From assembly GCA_964492185.1 (NCBI GenBank), contig CAZBJH010000002.1, positions 1-64,000 on the forward strand: 64,000 bases of DNA, read 5' to 3'. A program made the translations under genes and the position numbers. The notes beneath the pieces were generated by a model. It saw nothing but the letters and a program-made list of their open reading frames with translations, did not search any database and was not told where the DNA came from. Positions 9,886-18,653 of the stretch are shown one piece after another (the first letter of the stretch is position 1; the number at the start of each line of letters is the position of its first letter). The stretch comes from JAFGSZ01 sp964492185. Its GTDB lineage: Bacteria; Bacteroidota; Bacteroidia; Bacteroidales; UBA10428.

Positions 9886-10034
9886 AATGTAATTTCTTAT
9901 TGAGTTAAACCGGTATAATCGGAAAAGGTATAAAAAAAACATGATAAATAATATGCGAACATACTTGAATTTAATTAAGTAATTATTACATTCGTATTGT
10001 TCTTTTCCTAAATATACAAACATATAAATATAAA

Positions 10035-10739
10035 ATGCCTTACCGACGTTTACCCAATACTGATGCTGCCCGCTTACGGGCATTAAGAACAGCTGTTGAA
10101 AAAGGCAAAGAAATTCCACCTTTTAAACTGGCGTTTTCCCAAATTACGCTTAATAAGGTACAGTCCTTCCTCCCGGGTTTTGAACATGCACTCTATGAAA
10201 GTAAACAGGCATATTCAAATCAAATATCAAAAAGCAGGGATTACACCACGGTCTTCAAAAAAGCACGCTTATACATATCTCATTTCATCCAGGTAGTTAA
10301 TATGGCTGTTTACAGGGGCGAATTATCCGAAAATGAAAAGCATTATTTTGGCATACCCGAGGAAAGCAACAAACTGCCCCCGCTGAATTCCGAATCAGAT
10401 ATTATTAAATGGGGGGAAAAGATCATTCACGGGGCAGATATGAGAAGGGCGCAATCATTAAGTCCCATAACAAATCCTACAGCAGCAGTAGTAAAAGTCA
10501 GGTACGAAAAATTTCTGGAAGCTTATAAATTTCAAAAAATGCTGCATAAAAACTTTGCAAGGGCACAGGAACGTCTTACCGGTCAGAGAATACAAGCTGA
10601 TGAAATTATTACGGCAATATGGAATGAGGTTGAAGAGTCTTTCGGAGATCTGACTGATAATGAAAAACGTGATAAAGCTGAAAAATACGGGGTTACCTAT
10701 GTTTTCCGAAAGAATGAAAAAAAAGACCGGCCTTCATAA
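10035..10739 (+). CDS. conserved hypothetical protein
   Basis: Soluble, helix-rich protein of 234 residues with no signal peptide and many charged residues. I recognise no catalytic motif. The opening (PYRRLPNTDAARLRAL) and the central GIPEESNKLPP and INPTA-like segment are of a kind seen in conserved Bacteroidota proteins of unknown function. It is divergent from the aminopeptidase gene with a 149-bp shared spacer and convergent with the CPBP protease gene. Confidence 0.75.
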   Translation: MPYRRLPNTDAARLRALRTAVEKGKEIPPFKLAFSQITLNKVQSFLPGFEHALYESKQAYSNQISKSRDYTTVFKKARLYISHFIQVVNMAVYRGELSENEKHYFGIPEESNKLPPLNSESDIIKWGEKIIHGADMRRAQSLSPITNPTAAVVKVRYEKFLEAYKFQKMLHKNFARAQERLTGQRIQADEIITAIWNEVEESFGDLTDNEKRDKAEKYGVTYVFRKNEKKDRPS

Positions 10740-10788
10740 TAATCTGCTAAAACCCAAATTAAGCGGGAACTTCTCAATTCAGATAAAA

Positions 10789-11715
10789 CTAACCTTCCTT
10801 TTTTGATCTTTCGGAATAGTAAATCAAAAGCGTAAAAACAATAAATATAACCACACTGGTTATCAGCAGGTATGCCGAATCAGTGCTTTGGCCTGTTTCC
10901 TCAATATCTTCAGGAATTTCCTGCTTATGATAATAAAAATAATACACAATAGCGGCAAAATTATTTATAAAATGAGCAATGACAGGAATCCAAAGAGAGC
11001 GTGACCAAAATAACAAATAGCCGAAATAAACTCCCAGGAAGAACCGCGGCAAAAAGCCATAAAACTGGAAATGTATTGCACTAAAAAAGAATGCGGATAA
11101 TAATATACCAATATGCGCATTCCTGGTCCAGTCAGTGAACAGGCGCTGAAAAATTCCCCTGAATACAAGTTCCTCACCAATGGCAGGTAAAACGCCGATA
11201 ATTATTATATTCAATATAAAACCCGGTAAGGAAAGGTCGGAAAGGAATCTTTCCGTAATATTTTTTGCCGATTCTTCAAGTTCTTTCATACCCTCTTCAA
11301 CGCCGGAAAGGAATTCCGGAAGGTCCATCCCGGCATTTATCCGGGCAAGAAAATCTATCAAGGGAACAGCAATAATAATTGATAACACGACAAATAAAAC
11401 GCTTGTCAAAAGCGGCTTTTTGTTAATCATCAAATACTTCCATGAATTTTTTGAAATAAGGGCAGCAATAATAAAAGGAGGAATCAGGAACATGCCAACG
11501 GATTGTACCACCTGAAAATACCTCATAACATCAACATTCTTCGCCGGCAAATCGCCCGAATACCATATAAGCACTTCGTTAAGTGACAATCCGAATAAGG
11601 GAATGGCAAAAAGTACGGATAAAAAGTAAAAAAAAACAAAACCGCTGATAATAATAATAACGGACAATAACAATTTAACCGCTGGCGGGCTGTTATAAAA
11701 ATAGGGCATTTGCAT
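10789..11715 (-). CDS. CPBP family intramembrane glutamic endopeptidase
   Basis: Multi-spanning membrane protein of 308 residues of the CPBP/Rce1 (ABI) family. The motif EELVFRGIFQR (Glu181-Glu182), then AIHFQFYG and VIAHFINNF supply the expected Glu and His residues. About seven or eight hydrophobic segments are visible. Two Met codons (11715 and 11709) could serve as start. Substrates of bacterial members are mostly unknown; bacteriocin immunity and protein processing are reported roles. Confidence 0.85.
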   Translation of the reverse strand: MQMPYFYNSPPAVKLLLSVIIIISGFVFFYFLSVLFAIPLFGLSLNEVLIWYSGDLPAKNVDVMRYFQVVQSVGMFLIPPFIIAALISKNSWKYLMINKKPLLTSVLFVVLSIIIAVPLIDFLARINAGMDLPEFLSGVEEGMKELEESAKNITERFLSDLSLPGFILNIIIIGVLPAIGEELVFRGIFQRLFTDWTRNAHIGILLSAFFFSAIHFQFYGFLPRFFLGVYFGYLLFWSRSLWIPVIAHFINNFAAIVYYFYYHKQEIPEDIEETGQSTDSAYLLITSVVIFIVFTLLIYYSERSKKEG

Positions 11716-11764
11716 CCCGTTTGTTTTTAATACATTTGCGGCAAAAATACTTAATAATTATCAA

Positions 11765-12748
11765 TTGTTCAGCATAGGGAACATACAGCTGGGTGACAAA
11801 CCTCTTTTTCTGGCGCCAATGGAAGATATAACCGATCCTTCTTTCCGTTACATCTGCAAGAGGCTTGGCGCAAATTTTATGTATACTGAATTTATTTCAT
11901 CCGACGGCTTGATCAGGAACGGCAGAAAAAGCTTACAAAAGCTTGCTATTTACGATTATGAAAGGCCCATGGGTATCCAGGTTTATGGCCACATTATCGA
12001 ATCCATGACCGAAGCTGCAAAGATGGCCGGACAAGCTGATCCTGATCTGATCGATATCAATTTTGGCTGCCCGGTAAGAAAAATTGCCACACGCGGGGCA
12101 GGCGCGGGAATGTTACAAAACATCCCATTGATGATCGAAATAACCGCGGCTGTTGTAAAAGCCACCACACTGCCTGTCACGGTAAAAACCAGGCTGGGAT
12201 GGGACAACGACAGCAAAAACATTGTTGAGATAGCTGAAAGATTGCAGGATACCGGCATCAAAGCGCTAACAATACACGGACGGACACGCGTGCAGCTGTA
12301 CAAAGGAAAAGCCGACTGGACACTCATCGGTGAAGTTAAAAACAACCCCCGAATGCACATCCCCATAATTGGTAACGGGGATATCACAGATGCTAATTCG
12401 GCTAAAAACGCCTTTGACCGGTACGGTGTTGACGGGATCATGATCGGACGTGCTGCAGTCGGTCGTCCGTGGATATTCAAAGAGATCAGGCATTACCTTG
12501 ATACGGGGGAATACATGCCCCCTTTAACCCTGCCTGAAAAAGTAAAGCTGGCACGTGAACATTTTATCCGGTCGTTAGAAACCAAAGAGGGCCCAAGAGG
12601 AATATATGAAATGCGACGTCATTTTTCCAGTTATTTTAAAGGCCTGCCCAATTTTAAAGAAATCCGGCTAAAGCTGCTCACATTGCTGGATGTGGATGAA
12701 ATTCACGGATTGCTGGATCTGATTGAGGATAGGTATGGGGAATACTGA
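11765..12748 (+). CDS. dusB: tRNA-dihydrouridine synthase, DusB type
   Basis: FMN-dependent enzyme of 327 residues reducing uridines in the tRNA D-loop. A TIM barrel opens with LAPMEDITD; the catalytic Cys102 is in INFGCPVRKI; HGRTRVQLYKG and GNGDI are FMN/phosphate-binding stretches, followed by IGRAAVGRPW. The start is TTG 11765, as no ATG lies upstream in frame. A short terminator hairpin follows at once. Confidence 0.92.
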   Translation: MFSIGNIQLGDKPLFLAPMEDITDPSFRYICKRLGANFMYTEFISSDGLIRNGRKSLQKLAIYDYERPMGIQVYGHIIESMTEAAKMAGQADPDLIDINFGCPVRKIATRGAGAGMLQNIPLMIEITAAVVKATTLPVTVKTRLGWDNDSKNIVEIAERLQDTGIKALTIHGRTRVQLYKGKADWTLIGEVKNNPRMHIPIIGNGDITDANSAKNAFDRYGVDGIMIGRAAVGRPWIFKEIRHYLDTGEYMPPLTLPEKVKLAREHFIRSLETKEGPRGIYEMRRHFSSYFKGLPNFKEIRLKLLTLLDVDEIHGLLDLIEDRYGEY

Positions 12749-12749
12749 G

Positions 12750-12766
12750 AAAGCCCTGGGGCTTTT
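12750..12766 (+). terminator. probable intrinsic terminator after dusB
   Basis: A 6-7 bp stem (AAAGCCC with GGGCTTT) around a very small loop, followed by a short T-rich run, sits 1 bp after the dusB stop. Confidence 0.5.
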
Positions 12767-12789
12767 CATTGCACTCGATATATGGGAGT

Positions 12790-12875
12790 ATTGTTGAATT
12801 GTTGAATTGTTGAATTGTTGAATCGTTTAATCGTTTAATCGTTTAATCGTTTAATCGTTTAAGTGTTTAATCGGA
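12790..12875. repeat. microsatellites left of scaffold gap
   Basis: A 9-bp repeat (TTGTTGAAT) runs into an 8-bp repeat (TCGTTTAA) and then a variant unit with AAGTGTTTAA. The last 55 bases (12821-12875) are identical to the 55 bases right of the gap (12976-13030). The space 12749-13240 holds no gene, only repeats. Confidence 0.9.
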
Positions 12876-12975
12876 NNNNNNNNNNNNNNNNNNNNNNNNN
12901 NNNNNNNNNNNNNNNNNNNNNNNNNNNNNNNNNNNNNNNNNNNNNNNNNNNNNNNNNNNNNNNNNNNNNNNNNNN
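12876..12975. other. scaffold gap (100 N)
   Basis: Exactly 100 N, a conventional placeholder. The identical 55-bp flanks suggest that the true distance is zero with overlapping contig ends, or that extra 8-bp repeat units are missing. Confidence 0.97.
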
Positions 12976-13030
12976 AATCGTTTAATCGTTTAATCGTTTA
13001 ATCGTTTAATCGTTTAAGTGTTTAATCGGA
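12976..13030. repeat. 8-bp microsatellite right of scaffold gap
   Basis: Units of TCGTTTAA followed by the AAGTGTTTAATCGGA variant, a base-for-base copy of 12821-12875. Confidence 0.9.
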
Positions 13031-13103
13031 TAGTTGATTATTTGTTGAATTGTTAGAAGAGCTTTTAGTTGAAAGCAGGATATATTCTTAACTGCGAATG
13101 CTT

Positions 13104-13147
13104 GCTTCGGCTTCCGGCTTCGGGCTTCCGGCTTCGGGCTTCCGGCT
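13104..13147. repeat. GCTTCCG/GCTTCGG microsatellite
   Basis: Alternating GGCTTCC and GGCTTCGG units, the same family as 8434-8462, located 94 bp upstream of nadB. Confidence 0.85.
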
Positions 13148-13240
13148 TTTTATATCCCAAACTGCGTTTACAGGTTCTGTGGTTATGCAATATAAATAAT
13201 ATTTATTATTATTGGTATTGAATTATCAAAGCTGACCGTG

Positions 13241-14815
13241 ATGGAAAAAGAATTTGATTTTCTGGTTATTGGCTCGGGTATCGCGGGTTCGAGTTTTGCA
13301 CTGAAGGTAGCTGATTTTGGAAAAGTTGCAGTTGTAAGCAAAGACCGGTTGCAGGAGACAAACACCAGTTATGCCCAGGGGGGCATCGCTGCTGTTAGCT
13401 CAAAACCTGACACTTTTGCAAAGCATATTAAGGATACTTTGATTGCCGGAGATGGGTTGTGTAACAAGGACGTAGTGGAGATGGTGGTCAGAGAAGCCCC
13501 AAAACAGATCGATGAACTGATAAAGTGGGGGGTTCAGTTTGATACAAATACCACGGGAGAGTACGACATGGCAAAGGAAGGTGGTCATACCGAACATAGG
13601 ATCCTGCATCATAAGGATAATACCGGATTCGAAATTCAACGGGTATTAAGCCGGAAAATAAAAGACCATCCGAATATTACGGTATTTGAGAATTACTTTG
13701 CTGTTGACCTCATCACTCAGCATCATTTGGGAAAGCTTGTCAGACGCAGCCATGATGATATTGAATGTTATGGCGCGTATGTTTTTGATATTGAATCAGG
13801 ACATGTACATAATTTTCTTGCCAAAATCACTATTATCGCCTCAGGCGGTATAGGTAACCTTTATGCTACAACCACGAATCCGCATATTGCTACCGGTGAT
13901 GGTATTGCAATGGTTTCCAGGGCAAAAGGAATTGCAGAAAATATGGAGTTCGTGCAGTTTCACCCGACATCACTTTATAATCCCGGTGAACGGCCTTCCT
14001 TTCTGATAACAGAGGCCATGCGGGGCTACGGAGCAGTATTAAAAGGAAAGAATGGCAGGGAATTCATGCAGAAGTATGATAAACGCGGATCGCTGGCACC
14101 AAGAGATATTGTTGCGCGGGCAATAGATAATGAAATGAAGATCCATGGGGAAGATCACGTTTATCTTGATTGTACTTACCTGGATCCTGAAGAATTAAGG
14201 CAGCATTTTCCCACCATATATGAAAAATGTAATTCCATAGGTATTGATATAACCAGCGATATGATCCCGGTTGTGCCTGCAGCACACTATTTATGCGGTG
14301 GGATTAAAGTTGACGGGAATGGCAAAACATGGATAAATAATCTATATGCAATTGGCGAAACATCATCAACGGGTTTGCACGGAGCAAACAGGCTGGCTTC
14401 CAATTCACTGATCGAAGCTATTGTTTATGCAGACAGGGCGGCACAGGATGCACTTCGGCATATAAAAGGAATAACTTTTAAAAAAGGTATACCTGCGTGG
14501 GATGAAAGCGGAACAAGCCATCCCGAGGAAATGGTATTGATAACTCAAAATTGCCGGGAGCTTCAGCAAATATTCAGCTATTATGTGGGTATTGTACGTT
14601 CAAACCTGAGATTAAAAAGAGCGATGGACCGGCTGGATATCATTTATCATGAAACCGAGGAACTGTATAAAAAATCACGGTTATCAGTAAAGCTCTGCGA
14701 GCTTCGTAATCTGATCAACGTGGGTTATCTTATTATCAGAATGGCTCAGCAGAGGGAAGAAAGCAGGGGGCTGCACTATAATATTGATTATCCACCGGAC
14801 AGCAAAAAAAATTAA
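13241..14815 (+). CDS. nadB: L-aspartate oxidase
   Basis: FAD flavoenzyme of 524 residues that oxidises L-aspartate to iminoaspartate, the first step of de novo NAD synthesis. The FAD-binding motif VIGSGIAGSSFALK opens the protein; TSYAQGGIAAV, FHPTSLYNPGE, RDIVARAID and GANRLASNSLIEA are the family's conserved segments, and the HTEHRILHHKD region and PAAHYLCGG belong to the substrate-site part. A Met codon at 13241 fits better than GTG 13238. No nadA or nadC is nearby. Confidence 0.93.
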   Translation: MEKEFDFLVIGSGIAGSSFALKVADFGKVAVVSKDRLQETNTSYAQGGIAAVSSKPDTFAKHIKDTLIAGDGLCNKDVVEMVVREAPKQIDELIKWGVQFDTNTTGEYDMAKEGGHTEHRILHHKDNTGFEIQRVLSRKIKDHPNITVFENYFAVDLITQHHLGKLVRRSHDDIECYGAYVFDIESGHVHNFLAKITIIASGGIGNLYATTTNPHIATGDGIAMVSRAKGIAENMEFVQFHPTSLYNPGERPSFLITEAMRGYGAVLKGKNGREFMQKYDKRGSLAPRDIVARAIDNEMKIHGEDHVYLDCTYLDPEELRQHFPTIYEKCNSIGIDITSDMIPVVPAAHYLCGGIKVDGNGKTWINNLYAIGETSSTGLHGANRLASNSLIEAIVYADRAAQDALRHIKGITFKKGIPAWDESGTSHPEEMVLITQNCRELQQIFSYYVGIVRSNLRLKRAMDRLDIIYHETEELYKKSRLSVKLCELRNLINVGYLIIRMAQQREESRGLHYNIDYPPDSKKN

Positions 14816-14839
14816 TCTCTGACTATTATATGTCGAGCT

Positions 14840-14897
14840 ATTTACACATTCGCTTTGCCACCTTGTATATGATGCACTACAGACTTTTTCAGCAGAC
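14840..14897 (-). repeat. dispersed repeat family C, copy near nadB 3' end
   Basis: About 27 bases here (ending TTTTTCAGCAGA) are the exact reverse complement of 53873-53899. Further bases on the left (CTTTGCC, then ACCTTGTATATGATGCAC) correspond loosely to the same copy. See also 43891, 52936 and 61815. Confidence 0.6.
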
Positions 14898-14921
14898 CCG
14901 GATTAATAAATTTTAATAAAT

Positions 14922-15155
14922 ATGAAAAAAAATGGCTTTATAAAATCCAATGTTGTGAGGGCTGTTACCTTTTATGTTATCAGTACCTGCATTTTTGCCT
15001 CAGTTTTTGCAAGTATCCTGGCTATATGGAATTTTGCCGATCCGGATGTATTCTGGCGACTGATCGCAACTTTCGCGGTTATAGCTCTGGGTAGTGCTGT
15101 GTTTGCTTTTGTAAACGGGATTTTCGGGAAGAAAGAGCAAAAAGAGAGTGACTAA
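14922..15155 (+). CDS. small two-helix membrane protein
   Basis: Protein of 77 residues with a short basic N-terminus, two hydrophobic helices (about residues 14-36 and 44-66) and a charged tail (GKKEQKESD), so both ends are probably cytoplasmic. I recognise no family. Start ATG 14922 is preceded by an AT-rich stretch. It stands alone between nadB and a mobile-like repeat. Confidence 0.65.
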   Translation: MKKNGFIKSNVVRAVTFYVISTCIFASVFASILAIWNFADPDVFWRLIATFAVIALGSAVFAFVNGIFGKKEQKESD

Positions 15156-15158
15156 TCA

Positions 15159-15300
15159 GTGTCTGTCCATAATGTCCGATATCCGCGTTGTTGCTTAAAT
15201 TTGAAATCCTCGAATACTCTAGTATACTGCGGTTTAAAAATTGCGCACGCCTTGATCTCGAACATTCTGAACAAACACTATGAGTTTATTGACAGACTCT
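15159..15300 (+). repeat. MITE-like element, family B, copy 1 (142 bp)
   Basis: Element beginning GTGTCTGTCCATAATGTCCG and ending GTTTATTGACAGACTCT, with no coding capacity. Its 5' arm pairs with an internal arm (ATTCTGAACAAACACT) and also with its 3' end. Copy 2 lies inverted at 22351-22492 with the same length. The rest of the 334-bp spacer 15156-15489 holds only the glyQS promoter. Confidence 0.85.
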
Positions 15301-15430
15301 AATTAAAGAAGTTCCGAATTATCCTGACCGGTTTTTCGGGGTAACACAGGCATACTCCGGCACCTTTCAGCAGCAGCCGTATCTACTTACATTTTACCTC
15401 CTATAATTATGAAAACCAAACATTTTAATT

Positions 15431-15438
15431 TATTTTTG
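15431..15438 (+). promoter_or_regulatory. -7 promoter box of glyQS
   Basis: TATTTTTG matches the Bacteroidota -7 consensus TAnnTTTG, 51 bp before the start codon. No clear TTTG -33 box is seen at the right distance. Confidence 0.5.
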
Positions 15439-15489
15439 CCGCTTCGGTTCGAAAAATCACACATTCATTGAAAGAAGGATTAAATAACT

Positions 15490-17040
15490 ATGGCACAAGA
15501 AGATACTTTCAAAAACCTGATCGCGCACTGCAAAGAATACGGATTTATTTTTCAATCGAGTGAAATATATGACGGACTTAGCGCGGTATATGATTACGGT
15601 CAGAACGGTGTTGAACTGAAAAACAACATCAGGAAATACTGGTGGGATGCCATGGTATTGCTCAATGAAAATATAGTCGGCATCGATTCGGCAATTTTTA
15701 TGCATCCCAGGATATGGGAAGCTTCAGGTCATGTTGGTGCATTTAACGACCCGCTGATCGATAATAAAGACTCCAAAAAAAGGTACAGGGCTGATCAGTT
15801 GATCGAAGATCATCTCGAAAAACTGGAAAACAAGATCAGCAAAGAGATTGATAAAGCACTCTCACGTTTTGGTGACACATTTGATGAGCAAAAATTCCGG
15901 GAAACCAATCCAAGGGTACTTTCCAATCAAAAAAAGATAAATGAGATCCGCTCACGTTATATCAGTACCCTTGAAAAAGAAGATCTGGGTGAACTGAAGC
16001 AGATCATTATCGACACAGGCATTGCCTGTCCCGAGTCGGGTTCAAAAAACTGGACTGATGTACGGCAGTTTAACCTGATGTTCAGTACACAACTAGGATC
16101 ATTGAGTGAAGAAACGAATAAAATATATCTCCGGCCGGAAACCGCCCAGGGCATTTTCGTCAATTTTCTTAATGTCCAGAAAACATCACGCAAGGGCATA
16201 CCTTTTGGCATTGCCCAAACAGGTAAAGCTTTCAGGAATGAGATCGTAGCCCGTCAGTTTATATTAAGGATGCGTGAATTTGAGCAAATGGAAATGCAAT
16301 ATTTTGTCAGACCCGGGACTGAAATGGAATGGTACGGGCACTGGAAGGAAAAACGCATGAGATGGCACAAGGCTCTCGGACTCGGTGATGACAAATACCG
16401 TTTTCATGATCACGATAAGCTGGCCCACTACGCGAACGCCGCTGCAGACATTGAATTCCGTTTCCCGATGGGCTTCAGGGAAGTGGAAGGCATCCATTCC
16501 CGTACGGATTTTGACCTGGGTAATCACGAAAAATTTTCAGGCAGGAAGATCCGTTATTACGATAATGAAACCAGTAACAGCTATGTACCTTATGTAGTTG
16601 AAACATCCATAGGTCTGGACCGCATGTTCTTTACCATAATAGCCAGCGCCTATACCGAAGAAAAGGTAGAACGCGAAGGCAGTGCAAAAGAGGACCGTGT
16701 GGTTATGAAGATCCCCCCGATGCTGGCACCGGTAAAACTGGCCGTATTGCCGCTGACAAAAAAAGACGGCCTTCCCGCAAAAGCAAGAGAGATCATCGAC
16801 AAACTTAAATTCGATTTTAACTGCCAGTACGAGGAAAAAGATTCTATCGGCCGCCGCTACCGCCGCCAGGATGCGATCGGGACACCCTTCTGCATTACAG
16901 TGGATCACCAGACCCTTCAGGATAATACCGTTACCATCCGATACCGGGATACCATGGAGCAGGAACGTCTGGTTGTTGACCGTCTGGAAAGCATAATGAG
17001 CGATAAGGTAAGTATGAAAAAAGTGTTGAAAGAGTTATAA
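15490..17040 (+). CDS. glyQS: glycyl-tRNA synthetase (homodimeric type)
   Basis: Class II aminoacyl-tRNA synthetase of 516 residues that charges tRNA-Gly; a single-chain enzyme, not the alpha2-beta2 form. Motif 2 (FRNEIVARQFILRMREFEQME) and motif 3 (SIGLDRMFFTII) are present, and LRPETAQGIFVNF and GIAQTGKAFRNE are typical of the eukaryote-like GlyRS. The C-terminal anticodon-binding domain starts near APVKLAVLPL. It stands as its own transcription unit. Confidence 0.95.
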   Translation: MAQEDTFKNLIAHCKEYGFIFQSSEIYDGLSAVYDYGQNGVELKNNIRKYWWDAMVLLNENIVGIDSAIFMHPRIWEASGHVGAFNDPLIDNKDSKKRYRADQLIEDHLEKLENKISKEIDKALSRFGDTFDEQKFRETNPRVLSNQKKINEIRSRYISTLEKEDLGELKQIIIDTGIACPESGSKNWTDVRQFNLMFSTQLGSLSEETNKIYLRPETAQGIFVNFLNVQKTSRKGIPFGIAQTGKAFRNEIVARQFILRMREFEQMEMQYFVRPGTEMEWYGHWKEKRMRWHKALGLGDDKYRFHDHDKLAHYANAAADIEFRFPMGFREVEGIHSRTDFDLGNHEKFSGRKIRYYDNETSNSYVPYVVETSIGLDRMFFTIIASAYTEEKVEREGSAKEDRVVMKIPPMLAPVKLAVLPLTKKDGLPAKAREIIDKLKFDFNCQYEEKDSIGRRYRRQDAIGTPFCITVDHQTLQDNTVTIRYRDTMEQERLVVDRLESIMSDKVSMKKVLKEL

Positions 17041-17079
17041 AGTGGTTTTTATTATATATTCATAGGCTGAAAAGTCTTT

Positions 17080-18378
17080 TTGATCTTGCAAACCGAACAA
17101 CAAAACAAAAGGGTACTTATCATCACTTACTACTGGCCTCCTGCAGGTGGTGGTGGTGTTCAGAGATGGCTGAAGTTTGTCAAATACCTTCCCGAATACG
17201 GCTACCATCCAGTTGTATATATTCCTGAAAATGCCGAATATCCGGTAACCGATGAAAGCCTGAACCATGAAGTGCCGGATAAGCTTGAGATTATCAGTCA
17301 CCCCATATGGGAACCCTACCATTTGTTCAAAAAGATCACCGGCCGCGGCAAAACAGAAAAAGTAAATACCGGCCTGTTGTTCGATAACCGCGAGCAAAGT
17401 CCTGCTGAAAAACTATCCCTTTGGTTAAGGGGAAATTTGCTTATACCTGATCCGCGGGTATTCTGGGTCAGGCCATCCGTGAAATACCTTTCCCGTTACC
17501 TGAAAAAAAATCATATCGATGTCATTGTTACCACAGGCCCCCCGCACAGTATGCATCTGATCGGGAATAAACTTAAAAGAAAGACCGGTATCAAATGGAT
17601 TGCCGATTTCAGGGATCCCTGGACCACCATCGATTACTACGAAAGTTTTAAACCCTCCCGGGTAGCACGTAATATTCAGGAAAATCTTGAAAAGAAAGTG
17701 CTTCGCGATGCCGACAGGGTTATAACGGTAAGTCCCTCCTGGGCAGAGGACCTGAATAAAATACGACAATCATGTGTTGATGTAATTACAAATGGTTTTG
17801 ATGAAGACGATTTTACAAAACCTGAGAAAGAAAAAAGCAGTGATAAATTTATCATTACATATGCAGGATTTCTAAATTCATTAAGAAATCCCGCCACATT
17901 ATGGGACTGCCTTGAAGAAATGTGCTCTGAAAATGAGGAGTTCGGAGAAAAACTTGAATTTCGTTTCTGCGGTACAATTGACCTGGCTGTGAAATCCTAT
18001 ATCTCGAAACTTAAATTTTTATCTGAAAAAGTGCGCTATTCAGGATATATTAATCATTCCGAATTAATAAAAAAATATTATTTATCAGATTGCCTCTTAC
18101 TAATACTGAACCGTTCCAAAATAGCAAAAGGACATATCCCCGGTAAATTATTTGAATATATGGCATCCGGAAGTCCGGTATTAGCTTTAGGTCCTGTTGA
18201 CAGCGATGTACACACAATTATTAGTGAAACCGGTACCGGAGAGATCTGCGAATGGGATGATAAAACATGCATAAAAAAGAACCTGATCGAATTAATCAGC
18301 AAATCAAAACTCAGACAAACTGAAGCCTCAAAATATTCCAGGAAGCAGTTAACAAAAAAGTTGGCTGCATTATTATAA
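17080..18378 (+). CDS. glycosyltransferase family 4-like protein
   Basis: GT-B fold glycosyltransferase of about 432 residues. The N-terminal half has the loop YYWPPAGGGGVQRW characteristic of Bacteroidota cell-surface glycan enzymes; FRDPWTTIDYYE follows. The C-terminal nucleotide-sugar half includes KGHIPGKLFEYMASGSPVLAL with the usual Glu. The start is uncertain: TTG 17080 or TTG 17086, no ATG being available before the conserved core. It opens the glycan region but is separated by 275 bp of AT-rich DNA from the next gene, which faces the other way. Confidence 0.85.
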   Translation: MILQTEQQNKRVLIITYYWPPAGGGGVQRWLKFVKYLPEYGYHPVVYIPENAEYPVTDESLNHEVPDKLEIISHPIWEPYHLFKKITGRGKTEKVNTGLLFDNREQSPAEKLSLWLRGNLLIPDPRVFWVRPSVKYLSRYLKKNHIDVIVTTGPPHSMHLIGNKLKRKTGIKWIADFRDPWTTIDYYESFKPSRVARNIQENLEKKVLRDADRVITVSPSWAEDLNKIRQSCVDVITNGFDEDDFTKPEKEKSSDKFIITYAGFLNSLRNPATLWDCLEEMCSENEEFGEKLEFRFCGTIDLAVKSYISKLKFLSEKVRYSGYINHSELIKKYYLSDCLLLILNRSKIAKGHIPGKLFEYMASGSPVLALGPVDSDVHTIISETGTGEICEWDDKTCIKKNLIELISKSKLRQTEASKYSRKQLTKKLAALL

Positions 18379-18653
18379 TGTTATACTATTTTACCCTTTT
18401 AAATGAAGATTATTGTTAATCTAAAAAAAATCTTAATTATCCATTTTATACAAAACTCTATTAATTACTGACTTTCCTAAAATCGGTTCGCAATTACTGT
18501 TATTAAAAGATAATAACAAATCTTAATAAAACCAGCTACTTTAACTGCTGAACCGGATAAACTGATCGAATAAAAAAAGAAAGACGTTCTTTATAAATTT
18601 TTGTGCGGTAACTCATTAATTAATTCATGTGAATATTATGGTATGGAAAAAGG

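Noticed and set aside
9886..10119. N-terminal extension of the aminopeptidase P protein
   Set aside because: It overlaps the divergent gene and lacks family similarity; ATG 9885 gives a normal N-terminus.
11983..12480. 165-codon frame antisense to dusB
   Set aside because: dusB is clearly coding; the opposite frame has no recognisable features.
16537..16908. 123-codon frame antisense to glyQS
   Set aside because: Shadow of a strongly conserved synthetase gene.
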